Assembly: GCA_017465095.1 (NCBI GenBank)
Contig: JAFTWX010000085.1
Location: forward strand, 1 to 64,000
Direction of reading: 5' to 3'
DNA from: Lachnospiraceae bacterium
Lineage (GTDB): Bacteria; Bacillota; Clostridia; Lachnospirales; Lachnospiraceae
DNA length: 64,000 bases
Shown here: positions 43,062 to 50,906 of the stretch, piece by piece
Position numbering within the stretch: position 1 is the stretch's first letter
Layout: every line of letters starts with the position of its first letter
Program-made: the position numbers and the translations under genes
Notes under the pieces: model-generated
The model's database searches: none
What the model was told of the DNA's origin: nothing
Seen by the model: only the letters and a program-made list of their open reading frames with translations

Positions 43062-43107
43062 AGAAAAGGAAGGACTTTGAATTTCAAGTCCTTCCTTATT
43101 TCTTTTA
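43062..43107. terminator. Bidirectional terminator between the lactonase and ABC-F genes
   Basis: AAGGAAGGACTT (43066-43077) and AAGTCCTTCCTT (43086-43097) are perfectly complementary, with A-rich and T-rich flanks on both sides. The stop of the ABC-F gene lies in the right flank. Confidence 0.88.
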
Positions 43108-45060
43108 GCTTTGTAATTGTTCCCACTCTTCATATTTCTGTTCCAGTTCTTCGGAAAGAGTGGTTTGCTCTTTGGAAAGTTCCTGAAGACGGGCGACATT
43201 GGTGGCCACTTCGGGCTTTGCCATTTCCTCGTCAATCTCACTGATGCGCTGTTCCAAAACAGCAATGCGGTCTTCGCATTTCTTTAACTGATTTTCTAGC
43301 TTGCGCTTTTGGGCCTGCAATTCTTTTTGCTGCTGCCAGTCAAGTTTTCCGGCGGAGTCTTCGCCGGATGCACAGGAAGCAGTGGCAGTTGTGCCGGCTG
43401 CAAGCGGAGCATAAACAGAATTTCCGGTTGAGCCTGCAACAGCAGTGCCTTCCACCGTTTCTTTCTTTTCCAGATAGTAATCATAATTTCCGCCGAAATT
43501 ATAAAATTTGCGGTTAGCCAAATCTAATATTCGGGTGGCAGTCTGATTGACAAAATAACGGTCATGGGAAACGTATAAAACCGTACCTTCGTAGCCGTTT
43601 AATGCCTGTTCCAGAATTTCCTTGGAAGTAATATCCAAGTGGTTGGTAGGCTCGTCGAGAATCAGAAAGTTAGCACTGGACAACATAAGTTTTGCAAGCG
43701 AGACACGTCCGCGCTCCCCGCCGGAAAGATCGCCGATGCGCTTAAACACATCATCGCCCGTAAAAAGAAATGCAGCGAGGGTGTTGCGGATTTCCGTGTT
43801 AGTAAGCGTCGGGTAATCATCCGAAATCTCGTCAAACAATGTCTTTTCGGCGTGCAGAACATGATGTTCCTGATCATAGTAACCGATTTCAACTTTGGTA
43901 CCGTATCTGATTTCACCTGCGTCGGCAGTTTCCGCTTCGTTGAGAATTTTCAAAAGTGTCGTTTTGCCGGTTCCGTTGTCGCCGATGATGGCAACATGTT
44001 CACCCCGCTTGATTTCAAAGTTTACATGTTCAAACAATGTGTTATCCCCGAAACTTTTGGATAAATCACAGACAGAAAGTACATCGTTACCGCTGGTGAT
44101 ACGAGGTGAGAGTGTAAGCCTCATGTCATCGCGAAGCTCTGTCGGTTTATCGAGAACCTCTATTTTATCCAGCATTTTTTCACGGCTCTCCGCACGTTTG
44201 ATGGATTTTTCCCGGTTAAAAGATTTTAATTTATCAATGACCTGTTGCTGGTGTCGGATTTCGTCCTGCTGTTTCAGGTAAGCCTTCATTTGAGCGTTAC
44301 GGATTTCAGCAGATTTTTCAGCAAAAGCAGAGTAGTTTCCGAGATACATTCTTGTCTCGCTGTTTTCCACAGAGAGTACCTTGTTGACAATGCGATCCAG
44401 AAAATAACGGTCATGTGAAACGATAATCACAGCGCCCTTGTAGGTGCGAAGATAGTTTTCCAGCCAGTTGATAGATGAAATATCCAGGTGGTTGGTCGGC
44501 TCATCGAGAATGATCAGGTCCGGATTTTGCAAGAGAAGTTTTGCCAGAAAAACACGGGTTTTCTGCCCGCCGGAAAGAGTGGAAATCGGTTTGGAAAATT
44601 CTTCCTCGGCAAAACCGAGTCCCTTTAAAACACCGATCAGCTCACTGCGGTATTTGTAGCCGTCCTTGGATTCAAAGGCCTGTGTTTTGGCTGTATAAAG
44701 TTTCATCAGATTCTCAAGCTCCGCATCGGAAGCATGTTTCATGTCAAATTCAAGCTGTCTTAAATCTTCCTCCAAATCCACAAGCTCCTGTTTGACAGAG
44801 AGCATTTCCTCGTAGATGGTATTCGGGCTGTCGGTTCCGTCCTGCTGCGCCAGATAACCGTAGGACTTGTCCTTGGCAAAAGTCACCTGACCGCTGTCCG
44901 GTGTAAGCTGCCCGACAATCATTTTAAGAAGCGTCGATTTGCCGGCGCCGTTGATGCCGACGATAGCTACTTTGTCGTTGTCCTCCATCTGAAAAGATGC
45001 CTGACGGATGACGGTATGGTCAACAAAACTTTTGGATAAGTTTTGACAGGATAAAATCAT
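43105..45060 (-). CDS. ABC-F family ATPase (translation or antibiotic resistance factor)
   Basis: 651 residues from the ATG at 45060 (GGAGG upstream; ATG 45075 is less likely). Two ATPase domains: Walker A GINGAGKST and GDNGTGKTT, signatures STLSGGQKTR and DLSGGERGR, Walker B LIILDEPTNHLD and FLILDEPTNHLD. No membrane spans. Domain linker SFNREKSIKRAESREKML matches the P-site interacting motif region, and the last 70 residues form a coiled coil. Acts on ribosomes; whether it protects from antibiotics is not clear. Confidence 0.93.
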   Translation of the reverse strand: MILSCQNLSKSFVDHTVIRQASFQMEDNDKVAIVGINGAGKSTLLKMIVGQLTPDSGQVTFAKDKSYGYLAQQDGTDSPNTIYEEMLSVKQELVDLEEDLRQLEFDMKHASDAELENLMKLYTAKTQAFESKDGYKYRSELIGVLKGLGFAEEEFSKPISTLSGGQKTRVFLAKLLLQNPDLIILDEPTNHLDISSINWLENYLRTYKGAVIIVSHDRYFLDRIVNKVLSVENSETRMYLGNYSAFAEKSAEIRNAQMKAYLKQQDEIRHQQQVIDKLKSFNREKSIKRAESREKMLDKIEVLDKPTELRDDMRLTLSPRITSGNDVLSVCDLSKSFGDNTLFEHVNFEIKRGEHVAIIGDNGTGKTTLLKILNEAETADAGEIRYGTKVEIGYYDQEHHVLHAEKTLFDEISDDYPTLTNTEIRNTLAAFLFTGDDVFKRIGDLSGGERGRVSLAKLMLSSANFLILDEPTNHLDITSKEILEQALNGYEGTVLYVSHDRYFVNQTATRILDLANRKFYNFGGNYDYYLEKKETVEGTAVAGSTGNSVYAPLAAGTTATASCASGEDSAGKLDWQQQKELQAQKRKLENQLKKCEDRIAVLEQRISEIDEEMAKPEVATNVARLQELSKEQTTLSEELEQKYEEWEQLQS

Positions 45061-45112
45061 GATTTGTTCCTCCATTATGTATCAAGTGCAGCGTTTTTGG
45101 TGCACATGAAAC

Positions 45113-45141
45113 AATATAACAGAAAAAGATGAGTTTTTCCA
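45113..45141 (-). promoter_or_regulatory. Promoter candidate for the ABC-F gene
   Basis: On the minus strand TG-T-TATATT (extended -10, hexamer at 45118-45113) with TGGAAA 17 bases upstream (45141-45136). The leader to the ATG is about 46 bases, short for the long attenuator leaders known in some resistance ABC-F genes. Confidence 0.45.
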
Positions 45142-45223
45142 TATGGGATTTTGCATTGGTGTGTTATTTGATTTGGAATGGTCTGAAAATTGAGCAAGAG
45201 TTGTTTTGGGAAGAGCAAGATAT

Positions 45224-45457
45224 GGCGGGGTAAATAGGGAAATAATTTCTCGTGATACCCCGCCGGGGCACTAAAAATGGGAGTTATGTAAACTAATTGG
45301 GCATATAGAAAATAAATATTGAGCCATACCCCGATTTTTCATAAAAACGGGGTATGAGAGAATACATAATTTGTATATGCCCCGCTGGTTTACATAATTC
45401 AAGAAAAGGTATATTCGGCGGGGCATAGGAAGAAAATATTTCTCCATATACCCCGCC
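45224..45457. repeat. Array of four CCCCGCC-tipped hairpins forming a large nested palindrome
   Basis: Hairpins: 45224-45232 with 45256-45264; 45325-45333 with 45348-45356; 45376-45385 with 45418-45427; 45417-45427 with 45447-45457. The first and last are homologous 41-base units (GGCGGGGTA...TACCCCGCC and GGCGGGGCATA...TATACCCCGCC) with similar AAT-rich centres. The middle parts 45281-45333 and 45348-45400 are inverted copies of each other. No coding sequence is convincing here. It resembles a REP-like or MITE-like element; identity unknown. The bases 45142-45223 hold nothing recognisable. Confidence 0.75.
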
Positions 45458-45460
45458 AAG

Positions 45461-45516
45461 CCACAAAATGCAAGTTACAAAATGCAAGCCCACCAAAATA
45501 CAAGCCACAAAAAGAG
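45461..45516 (+). repeat. Short tandem repeats next to the hairpin array
   Basis: Four imperfect direct copies with periods of 14, 14 and 16 bases: CCACAAAATGCAAG, TTACAAAATGCAAG, CCCACCAAAATACAAG, CCACAAAAAGAG. They fill the space between the hairpin array and the rex promoter. Confidence 0.7.
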
Positions 45517-45524
45517 ACTTTTTT

Positions 45525-45542
45525 TTGACATATATTTAACAA
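45525..45542 (+). promoter_or_regulatory. Probable Rex-binding site overlapping the rex -35
   Basis: TTGACAT-ATAT-TTAACAA has the size of the clostridial Rex operator TTGTTAA-N4-TTAACAA: the right half is perfect and the left half keeps TTG and one A. It covers the -35 hexamer, consistent with autorepression by Rex. Confidence 0.5.
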
Positions 45543-45553
45543 AGGGATATAAT
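45525..45553 (+). promoter_or_regulatory. Consensus sigma-A promoter of rex
   Basis: TTGACA (45525-45530), 17 bases, TATAAT (45548-45553): a perfect match to the sigma-A consensus. Start near 45560, 24 bases before the GTG start codon. Confidence 0.92.
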
Positions 45554-45583
45554 AGAAATATCATTTGGCAGGAGGCACTGAAC

Positions 45584-46225
45584 GTGGAAGAAAAAGAGAT
45601 TTCACAGGCCGTGATCGGCCGCCTTCCCCGCTATTTAAGATACCTCGGAGAATTGAAGGATGAAGGCGTGGAGCGCATTTCGTCGCAGGAACTGTCGCGC
45701 ATTATGAATGTGACAGCGTCACAGATCCGGCAGGACTTCAATCATTTCGGGGGCTTCGGACAGCAGGGGTACGGATACAATGTTGAATATTTGTATACGG
45801 AAATCGGCAAGATTCTCGGGATTGATCAGACACATAAGCTGATTATTGTCGGTGTCGGTCATTTGGGACAGGCGCTTGCCAATTATATGAATTTTGAACG
45901 GAGAGGTTTTTTGGTCCGCGGACTCTTTGACCAGAATCCGGAGATTACCGGAACGATGGTAAGAGGAATTCCGGTTCGGCCGATGGAAGAACTGGAGAGC
46001 TTTATCGGTGAAAATGACATTGATATCGGTGTTTTGACGATTCCGAAAGAAGGAGCGATTCCGGTTTCCAAACGGCTTGTCGATTGCGGTATTAAGGCGA
46101 TTTGGAATTTTGCCCATGTGGACCTTGAGGTTCCGGACGGTGTGCAGGTGGAAAATGTACATTTGTCCGACAGCTTAATGAAACTTTCTTACAATATTAC
46201 CAGGTTTGAAAAAGAACAGAGGTGA
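45584..46225 (+). CDS. rex: Redox-sensing transcriptional repressor Rex
   Basis: 213 residues started at GTG 45584 (GGAGG 8 bases upstream); a longer frame to 45482 would run through the promoter. N-terminal winged helix (ISQAVIGRLPRYLRYLGEL, then SSQELSRIMNVTASQIRQDF) and a Rossmann domain with VGVGHLGQAL that reads the NADH/NAD+ ratio. It represses fermentation and hydrogen-metabolism genes when NADH is low. A likely Rex box lies at its own promoter. Confidence 0.95.
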   Translation: MEEKEISQAVIGRLPRYLRYLGELKDEGVERISSQELSRIMNVTASQIRQDFNHFGGFGQQGYGYNVEYLYTEIGKILGIDQTHKLIIVGVGHLGQALANYMNFERRGFLVRGLFDQNPEITGTMVRGIPVRPMEELESFIGENDIDIGVLTIPKEGAIPVSKRLVDCGIKAIWNFAHVDLEVPDGVQVENVHLSDSLMKLSYNITRFEKEQR

Positions 46226-46229
46226 TACT

Positions 46230-46847
46230 ATGTCACGCAAAGAAGAGGTATATAAACCGGCGCTTGTCGGCAAAAATATTCCTATACTGACATTGGATAA
46301 CAAATGGCATAGATTGTTTACCCAGACGGAAATCAGTCCGCAGATCAAAGAAAAAGAAAAAGAGCTCAATGATTTGCTGAAACGCCAGGGAAAACTGAAT
46401 AACGAGTGCAAAAAACTGCGCAGCATCAAGACAAAGCTTCGCGATGAGATTGTGAGTCTTATGGGCGAGGACGGAAAGGCGGATAAGGCGGCGCAGAAAA
46501 AGCAGGAAGAGAACAAAAAATTGATTGAAGACTGCAATGAGCGTCTGGAGGCGGATCAGGATGAACTTCTTGATATTGAGAAGGATATTAATGCAGTCAA
46601 TTACGAGCTGATGTTGCTTTCCATGGAAGTTTGTTATGACGCCATAAAGGACAACACAGAAGAAATCGAACAGATTGACAAGTGGATCAATCAGATGCGT
46701 ATCGATTTGAAAAAGAATGTGGTCCGCAAACAGGAGCGCGAGCTTTTTAATCAGAATTTATATAGCTATATGCATGATATTTTCGGTCCGGAAGTGATTG
46801 AGATTTTCGATATGAAATACAATCCGGAAGATAAAAAACTGAAATAA
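46230..46847 (+). CDS. Coiled-coil hypothetical protein
   Basis: 205 residues from the ATG at 46230 (GAGGTG upstream), 4 bases after rex. Most of it, about residues 35-175, is charged and helical with heptad-like spacing (KEKEKELNDLLKRQG, ERLEADQDELLDIEKDIN), suggesting a long coiled coil. No signal peptide, membrane span or catalytic motif. I recognise it only as a conserved hypothetical of this bacterial group. Likely co-transcribed with rex; a terminator follows. Confidence 0.7.
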   Translation: MSRKEEVYKPALVGKNIPILTLDNKWHRLFTQTEISPQIKEKEKELNDLLKRQGKLNNECKKLRSIKTKLRDEIVSLMGEDGKADKAAQKKQEENKKLIEDCNERLEADQDELLDIEKDINAVNYELMLLSMEVCYDAIKDNTEEIEQIDKWINQMRIDLKKNVVRKQERELFNQNLYSYMHDIFGPEVIEIFDMKYNPEDKKLK

Positions 46848-46857
46848 TAGTGACGTT

Positions 46858-46886
46858 AAAAAAGGATGCGTTACCGTATCCTTTTT
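46858..46886 (+). terminator. Terminator after the rex operon
   Basis: AAAAAGGAT (46858-46867) pairs with ATCCTTTTT (46878-46886). The T-tract is part of the stem; only 21 bases separate it from the next ATG, so it may be an attenuator. Confidence 0.65.
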
Positions 46887-46906
46887 GCCTTTCAGAAAGG
46901 ATAACC

Positions 46907-48469
46907 ATGAAATATGCGGTGACAGCCGGGCAGATGAGAGCCCATGAACAATATGTAATGGAGACCCTGGGGATAGATGCCATCCTTTTGATGGAACGCG
47001 CTGCACTTTTTACGGCGGAGATTGTAAAAGAACGCACGCAAAAGGACAGCAGGGTTTTGATTGTCTGCGGAACCGGAAATAACGGAGCGGACGGATTGGC
47101 ACTTGCCCGAATTCTGACCGAAGCAGACTATAATGCGGATGTACTTTTGCTGGGCGCGGATGACAAAAGGAGTGCGCTTAATGTGAAACAGCAGAACATG
47201 CTTTTTTGCGGGCAGTTGTTTCGCACGTTGACAGACACCAAAAAATCCGGCCGGGAATATGCTGTAATAGTGGATGCAATTCTCGGAATCGGTTGTACGA
47301 GAATGCTTGAGGGAGAAATTAAAGAAGCGGTGGAATGGATGAATACCCAAAACGCCGAACGGATTGCCATGGATATTCCGACCGGTATTTGCTCGGATAC
47401 GGGTCGCATGCTGGGGACAGCATTCCGGGCGGATGTCACAGCGACTTTCGGTCTCCCGAAACAAGGGTTATACCTCGGAGACGGAAAGAAATGTGCAGGC
47501 AAGGTGAAATATGATTCCTGCGGAATGGTTTATCCGGATTTCCGGCAAAAAATGGAGCAGCAGAAAGCCGATAAAACCTTTGTTTTAGAAAAAGCAGATG
47601 TTGTTCCATATTTAAAACGTGACAGCGGCGGAAACAAATCATCTTTTGGTAAAATCGGTGTGCTTGCAGGAAGCAGGGATATTGCCGGAGCAGCACAGCT
47701 GGCTGTGGAGGCGGCGTTTCGCAGCGGTGGCGGTTACGTGCGTCTTTGCACCCATGAAAACAATAAAAATGCTGTTTTACAGGCGGTGCCGGAGACGGTA
47801 CTTTCGCTGTATGATGATGTCGCAGAGAATATCTCCGGACAGGTGGATGCGCTTCTGGCGTTTGCAGATGTCATTTGCTGCGGACCGGGAATCGGAATGT
47901 CGGAAGATGCAAAGCAGATGTTGCAAGCGCTGCTTTATCATATAACGGAGAACAAAACGCTTATTTTGGATGCGGATGCACTCAATCTGATAGCGCGGGA
48001 ACAAAAGTTGGCAGAGGCTTACAAAAATCTTCCGTGCAATGTGATATTGACACCGCATGTATTGGAGTTTTCGCGGCTTAGCGGATACTCCGTGGAAGAG
48101 ATAAAGAATGACAGGGTGCGGATGGCGCGTAAATATGCAACGGAAAACAAAGTGATTCTTGTACTGAAGGATGCGCAGACCGTTGTGGCAGATTCCCTTG
48201 GAAATATTTGTATTTCCGAAAAAGGCAACGACGGGATGGCGGTGGCCGGAAGCGGCGATGTGCTGGCCGGAGTACTGGCAGGGATTTGCGGACAGGTGAA
48301 GGACCCATATATGTCAGCCTGTCTTGGCGTATATATTCATGCGACGGCCGGTGACCGGGCGAAGAAGAAACTCGGAGCGCACAGTATGATGCCGAGTGAT
48401 ATGATATACGAACTAAAAAAGTGCATGAAAAAACTTGGAAAAGAGGCAAATAACCATGAAGCAGTATAA
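46907..48469 (+). CDS. nnr: Bifunctional NAD(P)HX epimerase / ADP-dependent NAD(P)HX dehydratase
   Basis: 520 residues from the ATG at 46907 (AGAAAGG upstream). Residues 1-215 are the YjeF-N epimerase (CGTGNNGADGLALAR, DAILGIGC) and 220-520 the carbohydrate-kinase-like dehydratase (GPGIGMS, LDADALNL, MAVAGSGDVLAGVLAG). Together they repair hydrated NADH and NADPH. It overlaps alr by 14 bases, a common gene pair in Firmicutes. Confidence 0.93.
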   Translation: MKYAVTAGQMRAHEQYVMETLGIDAILLMERAALFTAEIVKERTQKDSRVLIVCGTGNNGADGLALARILTEADYNADVLLLGADDKRSALNVKQQNMLFCGQLFRTLTDTKKSGREYAVIVDAILGIGCTRMLEGEIKEAVEWMNTQNAERIAMDIPTGICSDTGRMLGTAFRADVTATFGLPKQGLYLGDGKKCAGKVKYDSCGMVYPDFRQKMEQQKADKTFVLEKADVVPYLKRDSGGNKSSFGKIGVLAGSRDIAGAAQLAVEAAFRSGGGYVRLCTHENNKNAVLQAVPETVLSLYDDVAENISGQVDALLAFADVICCGPGIGMSEDAKQMLQALLYHITENKTLILDADALNLIAREQKLAEAYKNLPCNVILTPHVLEFSRLSGYSVEEIKNDRVRMARKYATENKVILVLKDAQTVVADSLGNICISEKGNDGMAVAGSGDVLAGVLAGICGQVKDPYMSACLGVYIHATAGDRAKKKLGAHSMMPSDMIYELKKCMKKLGKEANNHEAV

Positions 48470-49634
48470 AAGAGTCTGTGCTTACGTGGATCTGGATGCA
48501 ATCAAAAGCAATCTGGAGAGTATCAAACAAAATATTGCAGAGGATACAAAAATTCTTGCGGTGATCAAATGTGACGGCTACGGGCACGGGGCGGTGCAGA
48601 TTGCAAGAGAACTGGAGCAGATACCTTATGTGTACGGCTATGCCACGGCGACCGAGGAGGAATCCCACATTTTGCGCCAGTGCGGAATGAAAAAGCCGAT
48701 TGTTATATTGGGCTATACGTTCCCGGAGAGCTATGAGCGTATCGTGCGGGAAAACATCCGTCCGACGGTGTTCCGCAGAGATCAGGCGGAGCAGATTTCC
48801 GAGGCCGCAGTCAGTGCGGGAAGGAAGGTAAAAGTTCATATTAAGGTAGACACAGGTATGTCGCGCATCGGTATTGCGCCGGATGCGGACGGTGTTTCAT
48901 TTGTAAAATATGTTATGGATCTTCCGGGGCTTGAGGTGGAAGGAATTTTCACTCATTTTGCAACGGCGGATGAGGAGGAGAAGGAACCGACACTGAAACA
49001 GCTTCAAAGCTTTTGTGATTTTTGCGATGCGGTGGAAACACAGTGCGGAATAAAAATACCGCTTCGCCATTGTTCCAACAGCGCCGGTGTGATTGAATAC
49101 CCGCAGGCAAATATGAACCTTGTCCGGGCGGGAATTATTTTATACGGACTTTGGCCGTCCGATGCGGTGGCAAAAGATAAAGTAGGGCTTACACCGGTCA
49201 TGACACTGAAAAGTCATATTGTATATGTGAAAGAAATTGAAAAGGGAACGCCGGTCAGCTACGGCGGAACTTATGTAGCGCCGGATAAAAGGAAGATTGC
49301 AACTATTCCGGTCGGCTATGGTGACGGATATCCGCGCGGACTTTCCGGCAAAGGATTTGTTCTTGTACACGGGAAAAAGGCTCCGATTGTCGGAAGAGTT
49401 TGTATGGATCAGTTCATGGTAGATGTGACGGATATCGATTCTGTGCAGGAAGGCGACGAGGTGACGCTGATCGGTATGGATAAAGAGCAGCAGTTGTCCA
49501 TGGAATATTTGGGTGATCTTTCCGGAAGATTCAATTATGAACTTGCCTGCGGACTTGCAAAACGAATTCCGCGTGTGTTTGTAAAAGGCGGCGAGGTGGA
49601 AGGCACCAGAGATTATTTCGAAGATTATCGTTAA
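48456..49634 (+). CDS. alr: Alanine racemase
   Basis: 392 residues from the ATG at 48456. The PLP lysine sits in AVIKCDGYGHGA and the second-base tyrosine region of the C-terminal domain is intact (IPVGYGDGYPRGL, RVCMDQFMVDVT). Converts L- to D-alanine for peptidoglycan. Starts inside nnr; the next gene is a MazF-type toxin, as in Bacillus where alr precedes ndoAI-ndoA. Confidence 0.95.
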   Translation: MKQYKRVCAYVDLDAIKSNLESIKQNIAEDTKILAVIKCDGYGHGAVQIARELEQIPYVYGYATATEEESHILRQCGMKKPIVILGYTFPESYERIVRENIRPTVFRRDQAEQISEAAVSAGRKVKVHIKVDTGMSRIGIAPDADGVSFVKYVMDLPGLEVEGIFTHFATADEEEKEPTLKQLQSFCDFCDAVETQCGIKIPLRHCSNSAGVIEYPQANMNLVRAGIILYGLWPSDAVAKDKVGLTPVMTLKSHIVYVKEIEKGTPVSYGGTYVAPDKRKIATIPVGYGDGYPRGLSGKGFVLVHGKKAPIVGRVCMDQFMVDVTDIDSVQEGDEVTLIGMDKEQQLSMEYLGDLSGRFNYELACGLAKRIPRVFVKGGEVEGTRDYFEDYR

Positions 49635-49703
49635 CGGAAACGGAATACAACAGATTTTTTTTGGAAATACTTTGAAAAAGACAAAAAAGGAGTGTTGTAT
49701 TTC

Positions 49704-50045
49704 GTGAAACGCGGAGATATATATTATGCAGATCTCAGACCGGTGGTAGGAAGTGAGCAGGGGGGAATCCGCCCGGTGCTGATCATTCAAAATGATGTGG
49801 GCAACCGCCACAGTCCGACCGTGATTTGTGCGGCGATTACATCGAAGATGAACAAAGCCAAGCTTCCGACTCATATCGAGCTGGATGCAGAGCGTTATCA
49901 TATGGTGAAGGATTCAGTGATTCTTTTGGAGCAGCTGCGCACCATTGATAAGCTTCGGTTGAAAGATAAGATTTGCCATCTGGACAGTTCCATCATGCAA
50001 AAAGTGGATCATGCACTGCAAATCAGCCTTGCTCTGAATACATAA
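49704..50045 (+). CDS. mazF: MazF/NdoA-type endoribonuclease toxin
   Basis: 113 residues if started at GTG 49704; TTG 49695 and GTG 49692 are in frame and nearer to the AAAGGAG site, so the N-terminus is uncertain. [31 protein letters not shown] is nearly the NdoA sequence, with [15 protein letters not shown] and [14 protein letters not shown] retained. It cleaves mRNA at short motifs. No antitoxin gene is seen between alr and this gene, where NdoAI would be expected. A terminator follows. Confidence 0.92.
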   Translation: MKRGDIYYADLRPVVGSEQGGIRPVLIIQNDVGNRHSPTVICAAITSKMNKAKLPTHIELDAERYHMVKDSVILLEQLRTIDKLRLKDKICHLDSSIMQKVDHALQISLALNT

Positions 50046-50103
50046 TGTAAGACGGGCGCATGATTGACGAACACTGTGTGAAATGATATAGTATGAAAGA
50101 TGC

Positions 50104-50126
50104 GAAGCGCTTTTTGCGCTTTTTTG
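50104..50126 (+). terminator. Terminator after mazF
   Basis: AAGCGC (50105-50110) with GCGCTT (50116-50121) around a T-rich loop, followed by TTTTTT. Short stem, so strength is moderate. Confidence 0.65.
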
Positions 50127-50165
50127 AAGGACAAAAAGAGAAAATCAGAAAGAGGAGAATTACGC

Positions 50166-50894
50166 ATGTCAGGACATTCAAAGTTTGCGAACATTAAACA
50201 CAAAAAAGAGAAAAATGACGCTGCGAAGGGCAAGATTTTTACAATCATCGGACGCGAAATCGCAGTAGCGGTTAAGGAGGGCGGACCGGATCCGGCCAAT
50301 AACTTTAAACTGGCACAGATTATTGCCAAAGCCAAAGCAAATAACATGCCGAACGATACGATTGAAAGAGGTATCAAAAGAGCATCCGGAGATCTCGGCA
50401 ATGTAACTTACGAACATGTTACATACGAAGGCTACGGTCCGAGCGGTATCGCGATTATCGTTGAGGCGCTGACAGACAATAAAAACAGAACTGCTGCCAA
50501 TGTGAGAAGCGCATTTACAAAAGGTTCCGGAAGCATCGGAACACAGGGATGTGTGTCTTTCATGTTTGACAGAAAAGGACAGATTATCATCGACAAAGAA
50601 GAGTGTGATATGGAAGCGGATGATCTGATGATGATCGCCCTCGATGCAGGTGCAGAAGATTTTGCGGAGGAAGATGACAGCTTCGAAATTATCACCGATC
50701 CGGACGATTTCCAGGCGGTTTATGACGCATTAAACGCGGAGGGCATTCCGATGGCATCGGCAGAAGTTACCATGATTCCGCAGAATTATGTGGCGCTCAC
50801 TGATGAAAATGATATTAAGCAGCTCAATCGTACCCTTGACCTTCTCGATGAGGATGATGATGTACAGGCTGTATATCATAACTGGGATGAATAA
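50166..50894 (+). CDS. yebC: YebC/PmpR family transcription or translation factor
   Basis: 242 residues from the ATG at 50166 (GAGGAG upstream). SGHSKFANIKHKKEKNDAAKGKIFT at the N-terminus and the YEGYGPSGIAIIVEALTDN middle region are diagnostic. YebC proteins are regulators; recent work links some to relief of ribosome stalling at proline stretches. Standard length. It lies 13 bases before the surface protein gene and may be co-transcribed with it. Confidence 0.93.
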   Translation: MSGHSKFANIKHKKEKNDAAKGKIFTIIGREIAVAVKEGGPDPANNFKLAQIIAKAKANNMPNDTIERGIKRASGDLGNVTYEHVTYEGYGPSGIAIIVEALTDNKNRTAANVRSAFTKGSGSIGTQGCVSFMFDRKGQIIIDKEECDMEADDLMMIALDAGAEDFAEEDDSFEIITDPDDFQAVYDALNAEGIPMASAEVTMIPQNYVALTDENDIKQLNRTLDLLDEDDDVQAVYHNWDE

Positions 50895-50906
50895 AAGGAA
50901 TTCAAA

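Noticed and set aside
42393..43265. Minus-strand frame of 290 codons across the lactonase-like gene
   Set aside because: It runs through the bidirectional terminator and into the ABC-F gene in another frame; not plausible.
45271..45508. Two minus-strand frames (62 and 71 codons) across the hairpin array
   Set aside because: They are translations of inverted repeats, with no ribosome site and no domain; the DNA structure explains them.
45224..45516. CRISPR array
   Set aside because: The repeats are palindromic units in inverted order with no regular spacers, and no cas genes are in the window.
49634..49703. Hidden antitoxin gene between alr and mazF
   Set aside because: The gap is too short and has no open frame of useful length on either strand.
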